From Schauerella fraxinea (GTDB lineage Bacteria > Pseudomonadota > Gammaproteobacteria > Burkholderiales > Burkholderiaceae_B): a stretch of 64,000 nt of DNA. Positions 34,241 through 43,625 of this stretch are shown here, in pieces; the stretch's first letter is position 1, and every line of letters begins with the position of its first letter. The DNA is taken from NCBI GenBank assembly GCA_030849945.1, contig JAVDKK010000001.1, positions 434,001-498,000 of the forward strand, given 5' to 3'. The position numbers and the translations under genes were made by a program. The notes beneath the pieces are model-generated. The model saw only the letters and a program-made list of their open reading frames with translations. It was not told where the DNA came from and made no database searches.

Positions 34241-35488
34241 ATGCCTCCTGCTGCCCCTACTCTGCTTGCCGCGCACCCGGCGTTCGCGCGTTTCCTCGTC
34301 GCGCGCTTTGCCTCGTCGCTGGCCTTCCAAATCGTGTCGGTGGCCGTAGGTTGGCAGGTGTACGACATGACCGGCAGCGCATTCGATCTCGGCATGATCG
34401 GCCTGGCGCAGTTTGCACCCATGGTGATTCTGACCTTGGTCGTGGGTCATGCGGCCGACAAGTTCGATCGGCGCAAGATCGTGGCCTGCTGCCTGGCGCT
34501 CGAAGCCATCGCCACCACCGTTCTAGCCGTGGCCTCGCTTACCGGGCACGCCGACAAGCTGCTGGTGTACGTCACCATCATCGCGTTGAGCGCCGCGCGC
34601 GCCTTCGAGGCCCCCACACTCTCTACCCTCATTCCTGCAGTCGTCACGCGCGAATGGATTCCGCGCGCGACGGCCTTGGCGGCATCGAGCAACCAAGTGG
34701 CGCAAATCGCCGGGCCGGCGTTGGGGGGGATCGGCTATGGCTTTGGCGCGGGCGGCATTTACCTGGCGGCCGCGGCCATGCACCTGACGGCCTTGGCGGC
34801 GATTGTGTCGCTGCCCATCCGGCGCACGCCTGCAAAGCGCGCGCCCACCACCTGGCGCACCATTTTTGCCGGCTTGTCGTTTATCGCGCGCCGCCGCATT
34901 CTGCTGGGCACGCTCTCACTGGATCTGTTTGCGGTGCTGTTGGGCGGCGCCACGGCATTGCTGCCCGTATTCGCCAAGGACATCCTGCATGCCGGCCCGT
35001 GGGCGCTGGGCTTCCTGCGCGCCGCACCGGCGTGTGGCGCGGTACTGATGTCGTTGGCGCTGGCGCGTAGCGGTGGGCTGGAGGGCAATATCGGCCACAA
35101 GCTGTTTGCGGCAATTGGAATGTTCGGCCTGGCGACGGTCATATTCGGCATCTCCACGTCGATTCCGATCTCGGTCGCGGCCCTGGTGGTGCTGGGGGCC
35201 GCCGACGCCATCAGCGTCGTGGTGCGCTCTTCGCTGGTGCAGCTCAACACGCCCGACGAGATGCTTGGGCGGGTGAGCGCCGTCAACACCCTTTTTATCG
35301 GCACGTCCAATCAATTGGGGGAGTTCGAATCGGGCGTGGTGGCAGCGCTCGTGGGCGCCGCGCCGGCCGTGGTGATCGGTGGCTTGGGCACGATTGCCAT
35401 AGCGGGAATCTGGATGTGGCTATTCCCCGAGTTGCGCAACCTCAAGTCGCTGCATCCTGACGAAGAGCCGGTCGCGCGACCGGCCTGA
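34241..35488 (+). CDS. Major facilitator superfamily transporter
   Basis: A 415-residue MFS permease with about 12 hydrophobic segments. The A-like loop between helices 2 and 3 reads GHAADKFDRRKI. The overall pattern resembles the EntS/drug-exporter branch (DUF894-type). The substrate is unknown. It lies 116 bases after liuD and has no recognised partner. The last six codons form a perfect 18-bp palindrome, GCCGGTCGCGCGACCGGC, at 35467-35484, which could be a hairpin at the mRNA end although no T run follows. Tandem repeats occur right after the stop. Confidence 0.88.
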   Translation: MPPAAPTLLAAHPAFARFLVARFASSLAFQIVSVAVGWQVYDMTGSAFDLGMIGLAQFAPMVILTLVVGHAADKFDRRKIVACCLALEAIATTVLAVASLTGHADKLLVYVTIIALSAARAFEAPTLSTLIPAVVTREWIPRATALAASSNQVAQIAGPALGGIGYGFGAGGIYLAAAAMHLTALAAIVSLPIRRTPAKRAPTTWRTIFAGLSFIARRRILLGTLSLDLFAVLLGGATALLPVFAKDILHAGPWALGFLRAAPACGAVLMSLALARSGGLEGNIGHKLFAAIGMFGLATVIFGISTSIPISVAALVVLGAADAISVVVRSSLVQLNTPDEMLGRVSAVNTLFIGTSNQLGEFESGVVAALVGAAPAVVIGGLGTIAIAGIWMWLFPELRNLKSLHPDEEPVARPA

Positions 35489-35517
35489 CGTCGACGACAG
35501 CGTTTGCGTTTGCGGCG

Positions 35518-35589
35518 GCGTTTGCCTCTGCTTCAGCGTTTGCCTCTGCTTCAGCGTTTGCCTCTGCTTCAGCGTTTGCCACTGCTTCT
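35518..35589. repeat. 18-bp minisatellite after the MFS gene
   Basis: Three perfect copies of GCGTTTGCCTCTGCTTCA lie at 35518-35535, 35536-35553 and 35554-35571, followed by one diverged copy. Flanking bases (GCGTTTGCGTTTGCGGCG before, CTTCGTCTGCTTCTGCCT after) look like further decayed units. The period is a multiple of three, which creates repetitive open frames on both strands; I do not treat them as genes. From here to 35747 I see nothing else. Confidence 0.85.
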
Positions 35590-35747
35590 TCGTCTGCTTC
35601 TGCCTCTCCGTCGGCGGCATCTGCGTCTGACATGTCGTGTCGAATGACGCCGACCTTGCCGAGGATGTGTGCGTGCGCCTGCGCCCGCCTCACATCGTCA
35701 CTTAGCTAACTGACGATATGAAGCAAATTCGGTGCTCCCCGATCCGC

Positions 35748-35926
35748 CCATGCGGACCGCTGAGATCAGCCGTTTCGCCGCTACGATTATCCGTTTCGCC
35801 GCTACGATTAGATGTTGCGGGCCGCCACCATGCGCCGTTGCAGGCCGCTACGATCAACCGTTGCGGCCCGCCACCATTAGCCTTTGCGAACCGCCACCAT
35901 CAGCCCTTACGAACCGCCACGATCAA
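35748..35926. repeat. 23-bp degenerate tandem array overlapping the 3' end of argD
   Basis: About eight units are visible. Five consecutive 23-base units start at 35812, 35835, 35858, 35881 and 35904. Two 21-base units start at 35770 and 35791, and a more diverged one starts at 35748. Most begin CCGTTGCG or a close variant, and each contains a CCGCCACCAT or CCGCTACGAT core. The unit at 35904-35926 encodes the last codons of argD on the minus strand, and the next unit holds its TGA stop (35900-35902). The array therefore looks like repeated duplication of the gene's own terminal codons. Confidence 0.8.
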
Positions 35927-37093
35927 CTCGTCGAGCTGCCTGAGCATCGTGGCCACTTCTTGCTCGGTCACGTTCAGGGCCGGCATGAAGCGCAGCAGAT
36001 TGGGACGCGGTGCATTCAGCAGCAGACCTTCGGGCGCCCGGGTGCGCGCCGCTTCCACAATCGCGGGACCGTCGTCGCGGTCGAGGATCAACGCACGCAA
36101 GAGACCATGACCGCGTTCGCCACCCATGCCGTGTTTGTCGGAAATCGTCATCAGACCCCTCTGCAACTGCTGGGCACGTGCCTTGACGCCGTCCAGGAAG
36201 CCCGGCGCCGCAAGCGCATCGAACACCGCTACGCCCACGGCCGTGGACAGCGGATTGCCGTTATACGTGCCACCCTGGTCGCCATGCGAGAACACGCACA
36301 CGTCCTGGCGCGCCAAAAGCGCAGCCAGCGGCACACCGCCGCCGATGCCCTTGCCCAGCGTCATGATGTCCGGCACCACGTCCGACAATTGATAGGCGAA
36401 CATCGTGCCGCAGCGGCCCATGCCCGTCTGCACTTCATCCACAATCAACAGCAGCTTGTGCGTGTCGGCCAGACGGCGCAGGCCTTGCATGAATTCCTTG
36501 GTGGCGGGAATGACGCCGCCCTCGCCCTGCACCGGTTCCAGCATGATGGCGACCGTTTGATCGTCGATCAACGCCTCGACGGACGCCAGATCGTTCAGAT
36601 TGGCCTTGGGGAAACCATCCACCTGCGGCGCGAACATCGTGCCCCAACCCGGTTTGCCCGACGCCGACATCGTGGCGAGCGTACGGCCGTGAAAGCCGTG
36701 ATCCATCGTGATGATCTTGTAGGCGCCATTGCGCTTGACCCGGCCCCATTTGCGCGCGAGCTTGATCGCGCCTTCGTTGGCTTCGGCGCCGCTGTTGGCG
36801 AAGAACACCCGATCGAAGCAGGATGCCTGCGTGAGACGCAGCGACAGCGCAATGGATGGCTCGTTGTAGAACGCCGGCGACGGGTTCATGAGCTTATCGG
36901 CTTGCGCGACGAGGGCCTGCTTCATCTCGGGCGCGCTATGGCCCAGGCAGTTCACGGCCCAGCCCTGAATGAAATCCAGATATCGCTTGCCGCTGTTGTC
37001 TTCGAGCCAGGAGCCCTGACCCTTGACGAAAACGAGGTCGGGACGCGAGGTGATGTCCATCAAAGACGAGACATCGTAATCATTCAAGGCCAT
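35900..37093 (-). CDS. argD: Acetylornithine transaminase (class III aminotransferase)
   Basis: A 397-residue PLP aminotransferase, probably N-acetylornithine aminotransferase of arginine synthesis. Features are the SGAEANEGA phosphate-binding loop (101-109), GFHGRTLATM, LEPVQGEGGV, VDEVQTG with Asp219, and the Schiff-base Lys248 in TLGKGIGGG. The sequence is of the Burkholderiales ArgD type (LMDITSRPDLVFVKGQGSWL near the start). A broader class III activity is possible. The start at 37093 is supported by AGGAA 8 bases upstream; a longer upstream frame lacks a ribosome site. Its last codons form one unit of the 23-bp tandem array. Confidence 0.85.
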   Translation of the reverse strand: MALNDYDVSSLMDITSRPDLVFVKGQGSWLEDNSGKRYLDFIQGWAVNCLGHSAPEMKQALVAQADKLMNPSPAFYNEPSIALSLRLTQASCFDRVFFANSGAEANEGAIKLARKWGRVKRNGAYKIITMDHGFHGRTLATMSASGKPGWGTMFAPQVDGFPKANLNDLASVEALIDDQTVAIMLEPVQGEGGVIPATKEFMQGLRRLADTHKLLLIVDEVQTGMGRCGTMFAYQLSDVVPDIMTLGKGIGGGVPLAALLARQDVCVFSHGDQGGTYNGNPLSTAVGVAVFDALAAPGFLDGVKARAQQLQRGLMTISDKHGMGGERGHGLLRALILDRDDGPAIVEAARTRAPEGLLLNAPRPNLLRFMPALNVTEQEVATMLRQLDELIVAVRKG

Positions 37094-37326
37094 GTGCAGT
37101 TCCTGAAACGGCAAGAGTAAGACCACCGATGTGGCGTAACCGCACAATTTAGCACCGCACGGGGATGCTATCGTGACGCCCGTCGTCAAAAATGCTCGCG
37201 GCATGCCCACAAGGTGCGTCAGACGAGTCGACAGGGGCCTGACTCGCGGCCCCTGCAATGCCGTCTTCGCTCACTTGTATCGCTTTCCGCCGGCATCGCC
37301 CGCGCTTATATTTTCGAGACCTTGCT

Positions 37327-38280
37327 ATGAAACGTCTTCTTCTCGGCCTGTGCTTGGCCGTGGCCAGCAATGCTGCGTTGGCACAATACCCCGACCGCCC
37401 CATCCGCCTGATCGTGCCGTTCCCGCCGGGACAGGCGACCGACATCTTCGCGCGCGCCATGGCCGAGCGCCTGGGCCCGATCATCAAGCAGCCGATCATC
37501 ATCGAAAACAAGGCCGGCGCCGGCAGCAATATCGGCCTGGAACAAGCCGCACGCGCCGATGCCGACGGCTACACCTTCGTGATGCCGGCCAGCGCCGCCG
37601 CGGTCAACCGCACGCTGTACACGTCGCTGCGCTACGACCTGAAGAAAGATTTCACGCCGGTCGCCAGCGTGTTTTCCGTGCCGCTCGTGTTCCTGGCCAA
37701 TCCGCAGTCAGGCATCAATTCGATCGCCGATCTGGTCAAGGACGCTCGCGCCCATCCCGACGAACTGGCCTACGCCAGCGCTGGCGTAGGCGGCACGCAG
37801 CACCTGTCGGCCGAGATGTTCAAGGCGGCCGCGCAGATTCAGATCCGCCACATTCCCTATCGCGGCAGCGGCCCGGCGCAAGCGGATTTCCTGGGTCACC
37901 AGGTGCCCTTGATGGTGGATTCGGTGACGGCAGCGATGACCAGCCTGCAATCCAAACGCGCCATCGCTCTGGCGGTGACGTCGGCTCAGCGCATTTCGCA
38001 ATTGCCCGACGTGCCCACCGTGGCTGAATCCGGCTATCCCGGCTTCGAGGCGATCGGCTGGGCCGTGGTGCTCGCGCCGGCCGGCACGCCACCCGAAGCC
38101 GTGACCTATATGAACGAGGCGATCGGCCGCGTGCTTCAGCAACCGGACATGGCGCAGTTCCTGCGCGATCGCGGCGCCGAGCCGATGATCAAGACGCCGG
38201 CCGAAACCGGCGCGTATATCGACAGCGAAATCGTCAAATGGGGCGATGCCGTCAAGCGCTCCGGCGCGCAACTCGACTGA
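37327..38280 (+). CDS. Bug family (TctC-like) periplasmic substrate-binding protein
   Basis: A 317-residue periplasmic receptor of the tripartite tricarboxylate transporter (Bug) family, abundant in Bordetella and relatives. A signal peptide (1-19, ending ALA) precedes the classic YPDRPIRLIVPFPPGQATD start. The ENKAGAGSNIG loop and the AYASAGVGGTQHLSAEMF segment are family hallmarks, and the protein ends with a C-terminal LPDVPTVAESGYPGFEA block. It is probably an orphan receptor, as no TctA or TctB gene is adjacent. The ligand (often a carboxylate) cannot be told. A 13-base minisatellite follows the stop. Confidence 0.93.
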   Translation: MKRLLLGLCLAVASNAALAQYPDRPIRLIVPFPPGQATDIFARAMAERLGPIIKQPIIIENKAGAGSNIGLEQAARADADGYTFVMPASAAAVNRTLYTSLRYDLKKDFTPVASVFSVPLVFLANPQSGINSIADLVKDARAHPDELAYASAGVGGTQHLSAEMFKAAAQIQIRHIPYRGSGPAQADFLGHQVPLMVDSVTAAMTSLQSKRAIALAVTSAQRISQLPDVPTVAESGYPGFEAIGWAVVLAPAGTPPEAVTYMNEAIGRVLQQPDMAQFLRDRGAEPMIKTPAETGAYIDSEIVKWGDAVKRSGAQLD

Positions 38281-38318
38281 TGCAGGTCATCGAGGCGGCG
38301 GCCGCAGCGCCGCTCGCC

Positions 38319-38400
38319 TTCAGTTGCTCTTTTCAGTTGGTCTTTTCAGTTGCTCTTTTCAGTTGCTGGCGTTCAGTTGCTCGCCTTTCAGTTGCCGGCC
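38319..38400. repeat. 13-14 bp minisatellite after the Bug receptor gene
   Basis: Six units each begin TTCAGTTG. Three have 13 bases (TTCAGTTGCTCTT, TTCAGTTGGTCTT, TTCAGTTGCTCTT), and three later ones have 14-15 bases ending GGCG, CGCCT or GGCC. The array lies in the 198-base gap between the convergent Bug receptor and PLP-enzyme genes. The rest of the gap shows no gene. Confidence 0.8.
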
Positions 38401-38478
38401 TTGTTGTTTACTGACCCAGTTGGTTGCTGACCCTACCCGCCGCGAGCCACAGCATCGGCGAGCCCCAAACGGGCGCGA

Positions 38479-39639
38479 CTAGCGGCTCAAACCCCGAGCC
38501 GCGATCGCCCACAAGCCTTCGACCCGGCCGCCGCGCACGGCCACGACCATGTCGTGCAGATTGAAGGCCGGGTCCACATGCGGCACCACGAGCGCCAGCT
38601 TGTCGCCCAACGCGGGCGCGGCACCCGACTCGACCGCCACCACGGCATGCTCGTCGTTGACCTGCGCCACGCGCAAGCCCTCGCGGCCCAGCACGCGGGG
38701 TAGGCCCGACTCGATCGTCATCGATTTCAGTCCGGCATCCAGCACCGCGCGGCCCGGCGTGGCCACACTCATCACCGTGCTCAACAGCGTGAGGCTCACG
38801 TCGAACGCCAGCACGTCGTCCCACGCGTTGCTGCCGTAATCCACATCCATGAAGGCATAGCTGCCGGCCTGCAATTCGGTATAGAGGCCATTGCCCGCAT
38901 CGAATTGCGCCGAGCCTGTGCCGGCGCCGCTGATGTCGGCGCACGCAATACCGCGTTCGCTCAAGTGCGCGACCACGGCCTGGATACGCGCGGCGACCTC
39001 CGCGCAAATGGCCGCGCGCGCCGCTGGATCGCGCACATGCTGCACCGACCCGTGATAGGCCTGCAGGCCGCGAAACCGCAGGCCCGGCGTCGTAGCCGCG
39101 TACTGCGCCAAGGTCCAGGCGCCAGCCGCGTCCGGTACGCCGCAGCGCCCTTGCCCCACATCGATCTCCACCAGGATATCGATGGTGGTGCCGGCGTGCT
39201 GCATGGCTGACGCAATATCGGCCAGATTAGTGGCATCGTCCACACACACCGCCATGCGTGCCTGCGATGCGAGCCGCGCGAGCAGCGCCAACTTGGGCGC
39301 GCCCACCACCTGATTGGTGATCAGAATATCGTCCACGCCGGCTTGCACGAAAGGCACAGCTTCGCTCACTTTCTGACAGCAGATGCCCACGGCCCCCAAG
39401 GCGATCTGCCGCAAGGCGACCTCGGGGCATTTATGTGCCTTGGCGTGCGCGCGCAAGCCCACGCCATGCTGGGTAGCCCACGCCTGCATGCGCGCCAGAT
39501 TGGCGTCGAACACCTCCAGATCGAGCACGAGCGACGGCGTGTCGATCTCCGAGGCCGCGTCGCCCACGCGTGCGGGGGGCGGCACCTCGATGTCGATAAA
39601 CGCGGTGATGGCAGCATCATCGGTAGCGTCGAACGTCAT
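38479..39639 (-). CDS. D-threonine aldolase/D-serine dehydratase-like PLP enzyme (DSD1 family)
   Basis: A 386-residue fold-type III PLP enzyme. The alanine-racemase-like barrel carries the Schiff-base Lys67 in RAHAKAHKCPEVA, with GLQAYHGSVQH and SGAGTGSAQFD. The C-terminal metal site VPHVDPAFNLHD has the His-x-Asp arrangement of metal-dependent D-threonine aldolases rather than the His-x-Cys of D-serine dehydratase. It probably cleaves a beta-hydroxy D-amino acid to glycine and an aldehyde. AGGAGA lies 8 bases before the ATG at 39639; a longer upstream frame is not supported. It is divergent from a TAXI-TRAP transporter, which may import its substrate, but that is inference. Confidence 0.85.
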   Translation of the reverse strand: MTFDATDDAAITAFIDIEVPPPARVGDAASEIDTPSLVLDLEVFDANLARMQAWATQHGVGLRAHAKAHKCPEVALRQIALGAVGICCQKVSEAVPFVQAGVDDILITNQVVGAPKLALLARLASQARMAVCVDDATNLADIASAMQHAGTTIDILVEIDVGQGRCGVPDAAGAWTLAQYAATTPGLRFRGLQAYHGSVQHVRDPAARAAICAEVAARIQAVVAHLSERGIACADISGAGTGSAQFDAGNGLYTELQAGSYAFMDVDYGSNAWDDVLAFDVSLTLLSTVMSVATPGRAVLDAGLKSMTIESGLPRVLGREGLRVAQVNDEHAVVAVESGAAPALGDKLALVVPHVDPAFNLHDMVVAVRGGRVEGLWAIAARGLSR

Positions 39640-39836
39640 AAATCGATCTCTCCTAGTTGGGGCAAACCATGATGCCGTAGGCGTTGGCTTGAGATACATC
39701 GCGTGCCAAACTGACACAAGCGAGCCATTATCACACCGCATGCACAGACGGTTGATGGCTTGTGCCGCATCGCGCGCCTGTCTGAGGGGATGGGCGACCA
39801 AGTCACGTCATCGAGCAGTCCTTTGGAGAAGCCTTC

Positions 39837-40799
39837 ATGTCGTTGAATACCTGGGTTAAAACGCTGTCGCTTGCCGCCGTTCTCGCCACTGCCGCCACCG
39901 GCGCACAGGCGCAACAATTCTTCCGCATCGGAACGGGAGGCACGGCCGGCACCTACTACCCTGTGGGCGGCATGATCGCAAACTCGGTCTCGGTACCGGG
40001 CAAACTCATCGCCACCGCCGTGGCATCCAACGGCTCGGTGGCCAACATCAACGGCATCCAGGGCGGTTCGCTCGAAGCCGGTTTCACGCAATCCGATGTG
40101 GCCTATTGGGCCTACAGCGGCACGGGCACCTTCGAGGGCCGGCCCAAAGCGGATGGCTTGCGTCTGGTCGCCACGCTATTTCCGGAGAGCATTCATCTCG
40201 TCACGCGCAAAGGCGCGGGCATCAAATCGGTGGCCGACCTGAAGGGCAAACGTGTGTCGATGGATGAGCCCGGTTCGGGCACGCTTGTCGACGTACGGTT
40301 GATCCTGGGCGCCTACGGCATTACCGAAAAGGACATCAAGGCCGAATACCTCAAGCCCAACCAGGCGGGCGACAAGCTCAAGGATGGCGGGCTGGATGCG
40401 TTCTTCTTCGTGGGCGGTGCACCGGCCGGCGCGATCGCCGAGCTCGCCTCGAGCGGCGGCGGCATCGAACTCGTATCGCTGGTGGGCCCCGAGATCGACA
40501 GCCTGCGCCAGAAGCAGGAGTTCTTCACGCCCGACGTCATCGCGGCCAATACCTACCAAGGCGTGGGCGAGACGAAGACCATTTCGGTGAATGCGCAGAT
40601 GGTCACGTCGGCCAAGATTCCTACCGATGTCATCTACGAGATGACCAAGACGCTCTACAACGACACCACGCGCAAAACGCTCGATAGCGGTCATGCCAAG
40701 GGCAAGATGATCACGCGTGAAAACGCCGTCAAGGGCGCCGGCATTCCGTTTCATCCCGGCGCCGAGAAGTACTACAAGGAAGTCGGCCTGTTGAAGTAA
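39837..40799 (+). CDS. TAXI family TRAP transporter solute receptor
   Basis: A 320-residue periplasmic binding protein. A signal peptide (1-25, ending AQA) is followed by the diagnostic FFRIGTGGTAGTYYPVGGMIAN. ESIHLVTRKGAGIKSVADLKGKRVSMDEPGSGT and the GGAPAGAIAELAS segment are also typical. TAXI receptors bind glutamate, glutamine or other carboxylates and deliver them to a TRAP permease; the ligand here is unknown. GGAG lies upstream of the ATG. The fused permease gene follows after 84 bases containing a stem-loop. Confidence 0.93.
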   Translation: MSLNTWVKTLSLAAVLATAATGAQAQQFFRIGTGGTAGTYYPVGGMIANSVSVPGKLIATAVASNGSVANINGIQGGSLEAGFTQSDVAYWAYSGTGTFEGRPKADGLRLVATLFPESIHLVTRKGAGIKSVADLKGKRVSMDEPGSGTLVDVRLILGAYGITEKDIKAEYLKPNQAGDKLKDGGLDAFFFVGGAPAGAIAELASSGGGIELVSLVGPEIDSLRQKQEFFTPDVIAANTYQGVGETKTISVNAQMVTSAKIPTDVIYEMTKTLYNDTTRKTLDSGHAKGKMITRENAVKGAGIPFHPGAEKYYKEVGLLK

Positions 40800-40828
40800 G
40801 ACAGGCGCCACGCGGCCTTTCCTTTACC

Positions 40829-40868
40829 GGCGGTCTCGGGCATATCGAGGCCGCCGCGACGCTTTTTT
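40829..40868 (+). terminator. Stem-loop between TAXI receptor and permease genes
   Basis: GGCGGTCTCG (40829-40838) pairs with CGAGGCCGCC (40846-40855) with one G-U pair and a 7-base loop. Six T follow at 40863-40868, seven bases past the stem. The geometry is looser than a classical terminator, so partial termination or mRNA stabilisation, giving more receptor than permease, is plausible. Confidence 0.4.
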
Positions 40869-40883
40869 GCGACGGTACCTCTC

Positions 40884-42914
40884 ATGCAAATCGATCTCGA
40901 AAAATCCCAGCAGCTCGCAGAAAAGTTCGATCCTGAGATCCGCTTTCGTCCGCTGCACCGATCGGCTGCCATGCTGGTTTCTTTTCTGCTCGTGACGCTG
41001 TCGATCTTCCATTACTACACGGCAGGCTTCGGCCTCTTGCGGGAGGCCACGCATCGAGGGGTTCACCTCGCCTTCGTCTTGAGCCTGATTTTTCTGGTGT
41101 TCGGATTCAGCAAGGCGCACTACGAACGCGAGCCGCGCCATACCTGGTGGACGCCGGGCGGTGTGCCGCTCTACGACTGGGCGATCGCCATCGCACTTGC
41201 GTTGACGGTGCTCTACATCCCCTACATCTTCGATGACCTGGCCTTCCGCATCGGCAATCCCGATACGCTGGACGTGGTCATGGGCACGATCCTGATCGTG
41301 GGCCTGCTGGAAGCCACGCGCCGCGCGATGGGCTGGCCGCTCACCATCATCGCGTTGGTATTCATGGCCTACGCCATGTTCGGCCAGATCTTTCCCGGCT
41401 TGTTTCAGCATGCGGGCAACACGTGGTCGCAGCTGGTCAACCACCTGTATCTCACCAGTCAGGGCGTCTACGGCATTGCCGTGGGCGTGGTGGCCACCTA
41501 CGTCTTTCACTTCGTGCTGTTTGGCGTGCTCGCCACACGCATCGGCCTGGGTCAGCTCTTTCTGGATGTGGCCTCCACCGTCGCCGGAAGGTATGCCGGC
41601 GGCCCGGCCAAGGTATCAGTGTTCGGCTCGGCCATGTTCGGCATGCTGTCGGGATCGTCGGTCGCCAACGCCGTGACGGTGGGCTCGCTCACCATTCCCG
41701 CCATGATCCGCACCGGTTATCCGCGCCACTTCGCGGCGGCGGTCGAAGCAGCCTCAAGTACCGGTGGGCAGATCACGCCGCCCATCATGGGCGCGGCGGC
41801 TTTTCTGATGATCGAATTTCTGGGCATTCCCTACCAGCAGATCGCCATCGCCGCGATCTGCCCAGCCGCCCTGTACTTTTTCGGTATGTTCATGCAGGTG
41901 CACTTCGAAGCCAAGCGCCAAGGGCTGCGCGGTATGACGGCCGAAGAAATGCCGCATCTGGTGCAGTCGTTCAAGCAGCGCTGGCCCACGCTGATTCCGC
42001 TCATCATGCTGGTCGGCGTACTCGCCAGCGGCCGCACGCCTTATCTCGCGGCCTTCGCCGGCATCACCGGCTGCATCATCGTCGGCATGCTCAACCCGGC
42101 GCAGCGGCTGAAGTGGCGCGATCTGTACGACGCCTTCGAGACGGGCGCCAAATACGCCCTGGCCGTGGGCGCCGCCGCCGGCTGCGTGGGCATCGTGATC
42201 GGTGTGGTCACGCTGACCGGTGTGGGCTTCAAGATCTCCTACATCGTGATCAGCGCGTCCCAAGCCTTGGCCATGGGCTTTCAGGCCATCACGCCAGACT
42301 TCCTGGCGGCCTTCACCGATACGCAAGCCATTACGCTGACGATGGCGCTCATCATGACGGGCTTCGTCTGCATTCTGATGGGCTGCGGCGTCCCCACCAC
42401 GGCCAACTACATCATCATGGTGACGGTGGCCGCGCCCACGTTGGTGCAGTTGGGGGTGCAGCCGATCGCCGCGCATTTCTTCGTATTCTATTTCGGCTTG
42501 CTGGCCGACATCACGCCACCGGTCGCGCTAGCTGCCTATGCCGCGGCGGGGCTGGCGGGGAGCGATCCCATGGCCACGGCCAACACCGCGTTCAGGCTGG
42601 GCATCACCAAGCTCATCGTGCCGTTCGTTTTCGTGTTCTCACCCGCGCTGCTGATCTCGGTGCAAGGCTTCACGTGGCCGGACTTTTTCGTGACCTTCAT
42701 CGGCTGCGCGATCGGGCTGGTGTTGCTGTCGGCTGCGCTCTCCAAGTATCTGTTCATCACGATGACCACCTGGGAGCGGGTGCTGTGCGTCGTGGGCGCG
42801 CTGCTCATCATCAAGCCCGGCATCACCAGCGGCGTGATCGGTGTGCTGATCGCCCTGCCCGCCGTCTTCAGCCAAATGGCGCGGATGCGCAAGCAGACGG
42901 CGCTGGCGGTATAG
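40884..42914 (+). CDS. TRAP transporter fused permease (4TM-12TM)
   Basis: A 676-residue inner-membrane protein joining the small (DctQ-like) and large (DctM-like) TRAP subunits, as usual with TAXI receptors. About four hydrophobic segments occupy residues 25-180, and the DctM-like part follows with GSAMFGMLSGSSVANAVTVG, SSTGGQITPPIMGAAAFLM, GCGVPTTANYIIMVT and DITPPVALAAYAAAGLAG. It uses an ion gradient to import the receptor-bound solute. No clear ribosome site precedes the ATG, which lies 16 bases after the T run of the stem-loop. It is probably translated from the receptor mRNA. Confidence 0.93.
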   Translation: MQIDLEKSQQLAEKFDPEIRFRPLHRSAAMLVSFLLVTLSIFHYYTAGFGLLREATHRGVHLAFVLSLIFLVFGFSKAHYEREPRHTWWTPGGVPLYDWAIAIALALTVLYIPYIFDDLAFRIGNPDTLDVVMGTILIVGLLEATRRAMGWPLTIIALVFMAYAMFGQIFPGLFQHAGNTWSQLVNHLYLTSQGVYGIAVGVVATYVFHFVLFGVLATRIGLGQLFLDVASTVAGRYAGGPAKVSVFGSAMFGMLSGSSVANAVTVGSLTIPAMIRTGYPRHFAAAVEAASSTGGQITPPIMGAAAFLMIEFLGIPYQQIAIAAICPAALYFFGMFMQVHFEAKRQGLRGMTAEEMPHLVQSFKQRWPTLIPLIMLVGVLASGRTPYLAAFAGITGCIIVGMLNPAQRLKWRDLYDAFETGAKYALAVGAAAGCVGIVIGVVTLTGVGFKISYIVISASQALAMGFQAITPDFLAAFTDTQAITLTMALIMTGFVCILMGCGVPTTANYIIMVTVAAPTLVQLGVQPIAAHFFVFYFGLLADITPPVALAAYAAAGLAGSDPMATANTAFRLGITKLIVPFVFVFSPALLISVQGFTWPDFFVTFIGCAIGLVLLSAALSKYLFITMTTWERVLCVVGALLIIKPGITSGVIGVLIALPAVFSQMARMRKQTALAV

Positions 42915-43160
42915 GACGAGGGGATGATGCCATCGCACCACTAGCCCTCTGACTGAACGAAGCCATCAAGGTCGTTTGATTCGCTGGCGCTTCTGCCGCA
43001 CAATAGGGTCTCAGTTCGTTTAACCGTTAACCTGAATATCGCCACCGTCTGTTTGTTACGCAGTTGCCGCTCGCTTCAGATGAGCGTAACTTGAATTTCG
43101 TGTCTGCTGGTTTGCCGATACGCGGGCCAACTGTGCAGGCAGGCTCACTTACTGCGACTT

Positions 43161-43619
43161 ATGTTCGATATCCTGGTTTACCTGTTCGAGAATTACTACA
43201 CGCCGCAAGCATGTCCCGCGGCAGATGTCCTCGCAAAGCGTCTGGCTGCGGCCGGCTTCGAGCACGAGGACATCGACGACGCCTTGGGCTGGCTCTACGG
43301 CCTGGCGGAAACCACTGAGCGCTGCGTCGATCTGGCGCACGTGCCCAGCTCGGGCACCCGCATCTACACCGATAGCGAGTACCAGCAAGTGGGCACCGAA
43401 GCCATCGGCTTCGTCGCTTTCCTCGAGTCCGCCGGCATCCTGCCCGCTCCCCTGCGTGAGATCGTGCTTGAGCGTGCCTACGCGTCGCCGGAATCCCCGG
43501 TGCCGTTGGCCAAGATCAAGATCATCGCGTTGATGGTGCTCTGGAGCCAGGAAGCCGAGATCGACAACCTCGTTCTCGAAGAGCTGCTGGACGACGAGGG
43601 CGTGCGCCGCCTGCACTAA
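43161..43619 (+). CDS. smg: Smg (DUF494) family protein
   Basis: A 152-residue small acidic protein of the Smg/DUF494 family. The opening MFDILVYLFENYYTPQACP and the LGWLYGL and VLWSQEAEIDNLVLEELL segments are characteristic. Its function is unknown, and it is usually encoded between dprA and a topoisomerase gene. Here dprA is not upstream and topB lies 3.9 kb further on, separated by gluQ and an opposing membrane-protein gene. The 246-base gap upstream contains no gene that I can support. Confidence 0.92.
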   Translation: MFDILVYLFENYYTPQACPAADVLAKRLAAAGFEHEDIDDALGWLYGLAETTERCVDLAHVPSSGTRIYTDSEYQQVGTEAIGFVAFLESAGILPAPLREIVLERAYASPESPVPLAKIKIIALMVLWSQEAEIDNLVLEELLDDEGVRRLH

Positions 43620-43625
43620 GGCGTC

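Noticed and set aside
35442..35693. Minus-strand frame with an AEANAEAEAN-like peptide
   Set aside because: It is produced by the 18-bp repeat, overlaps the MFS gene 3' end, and lacks a ribosome site.
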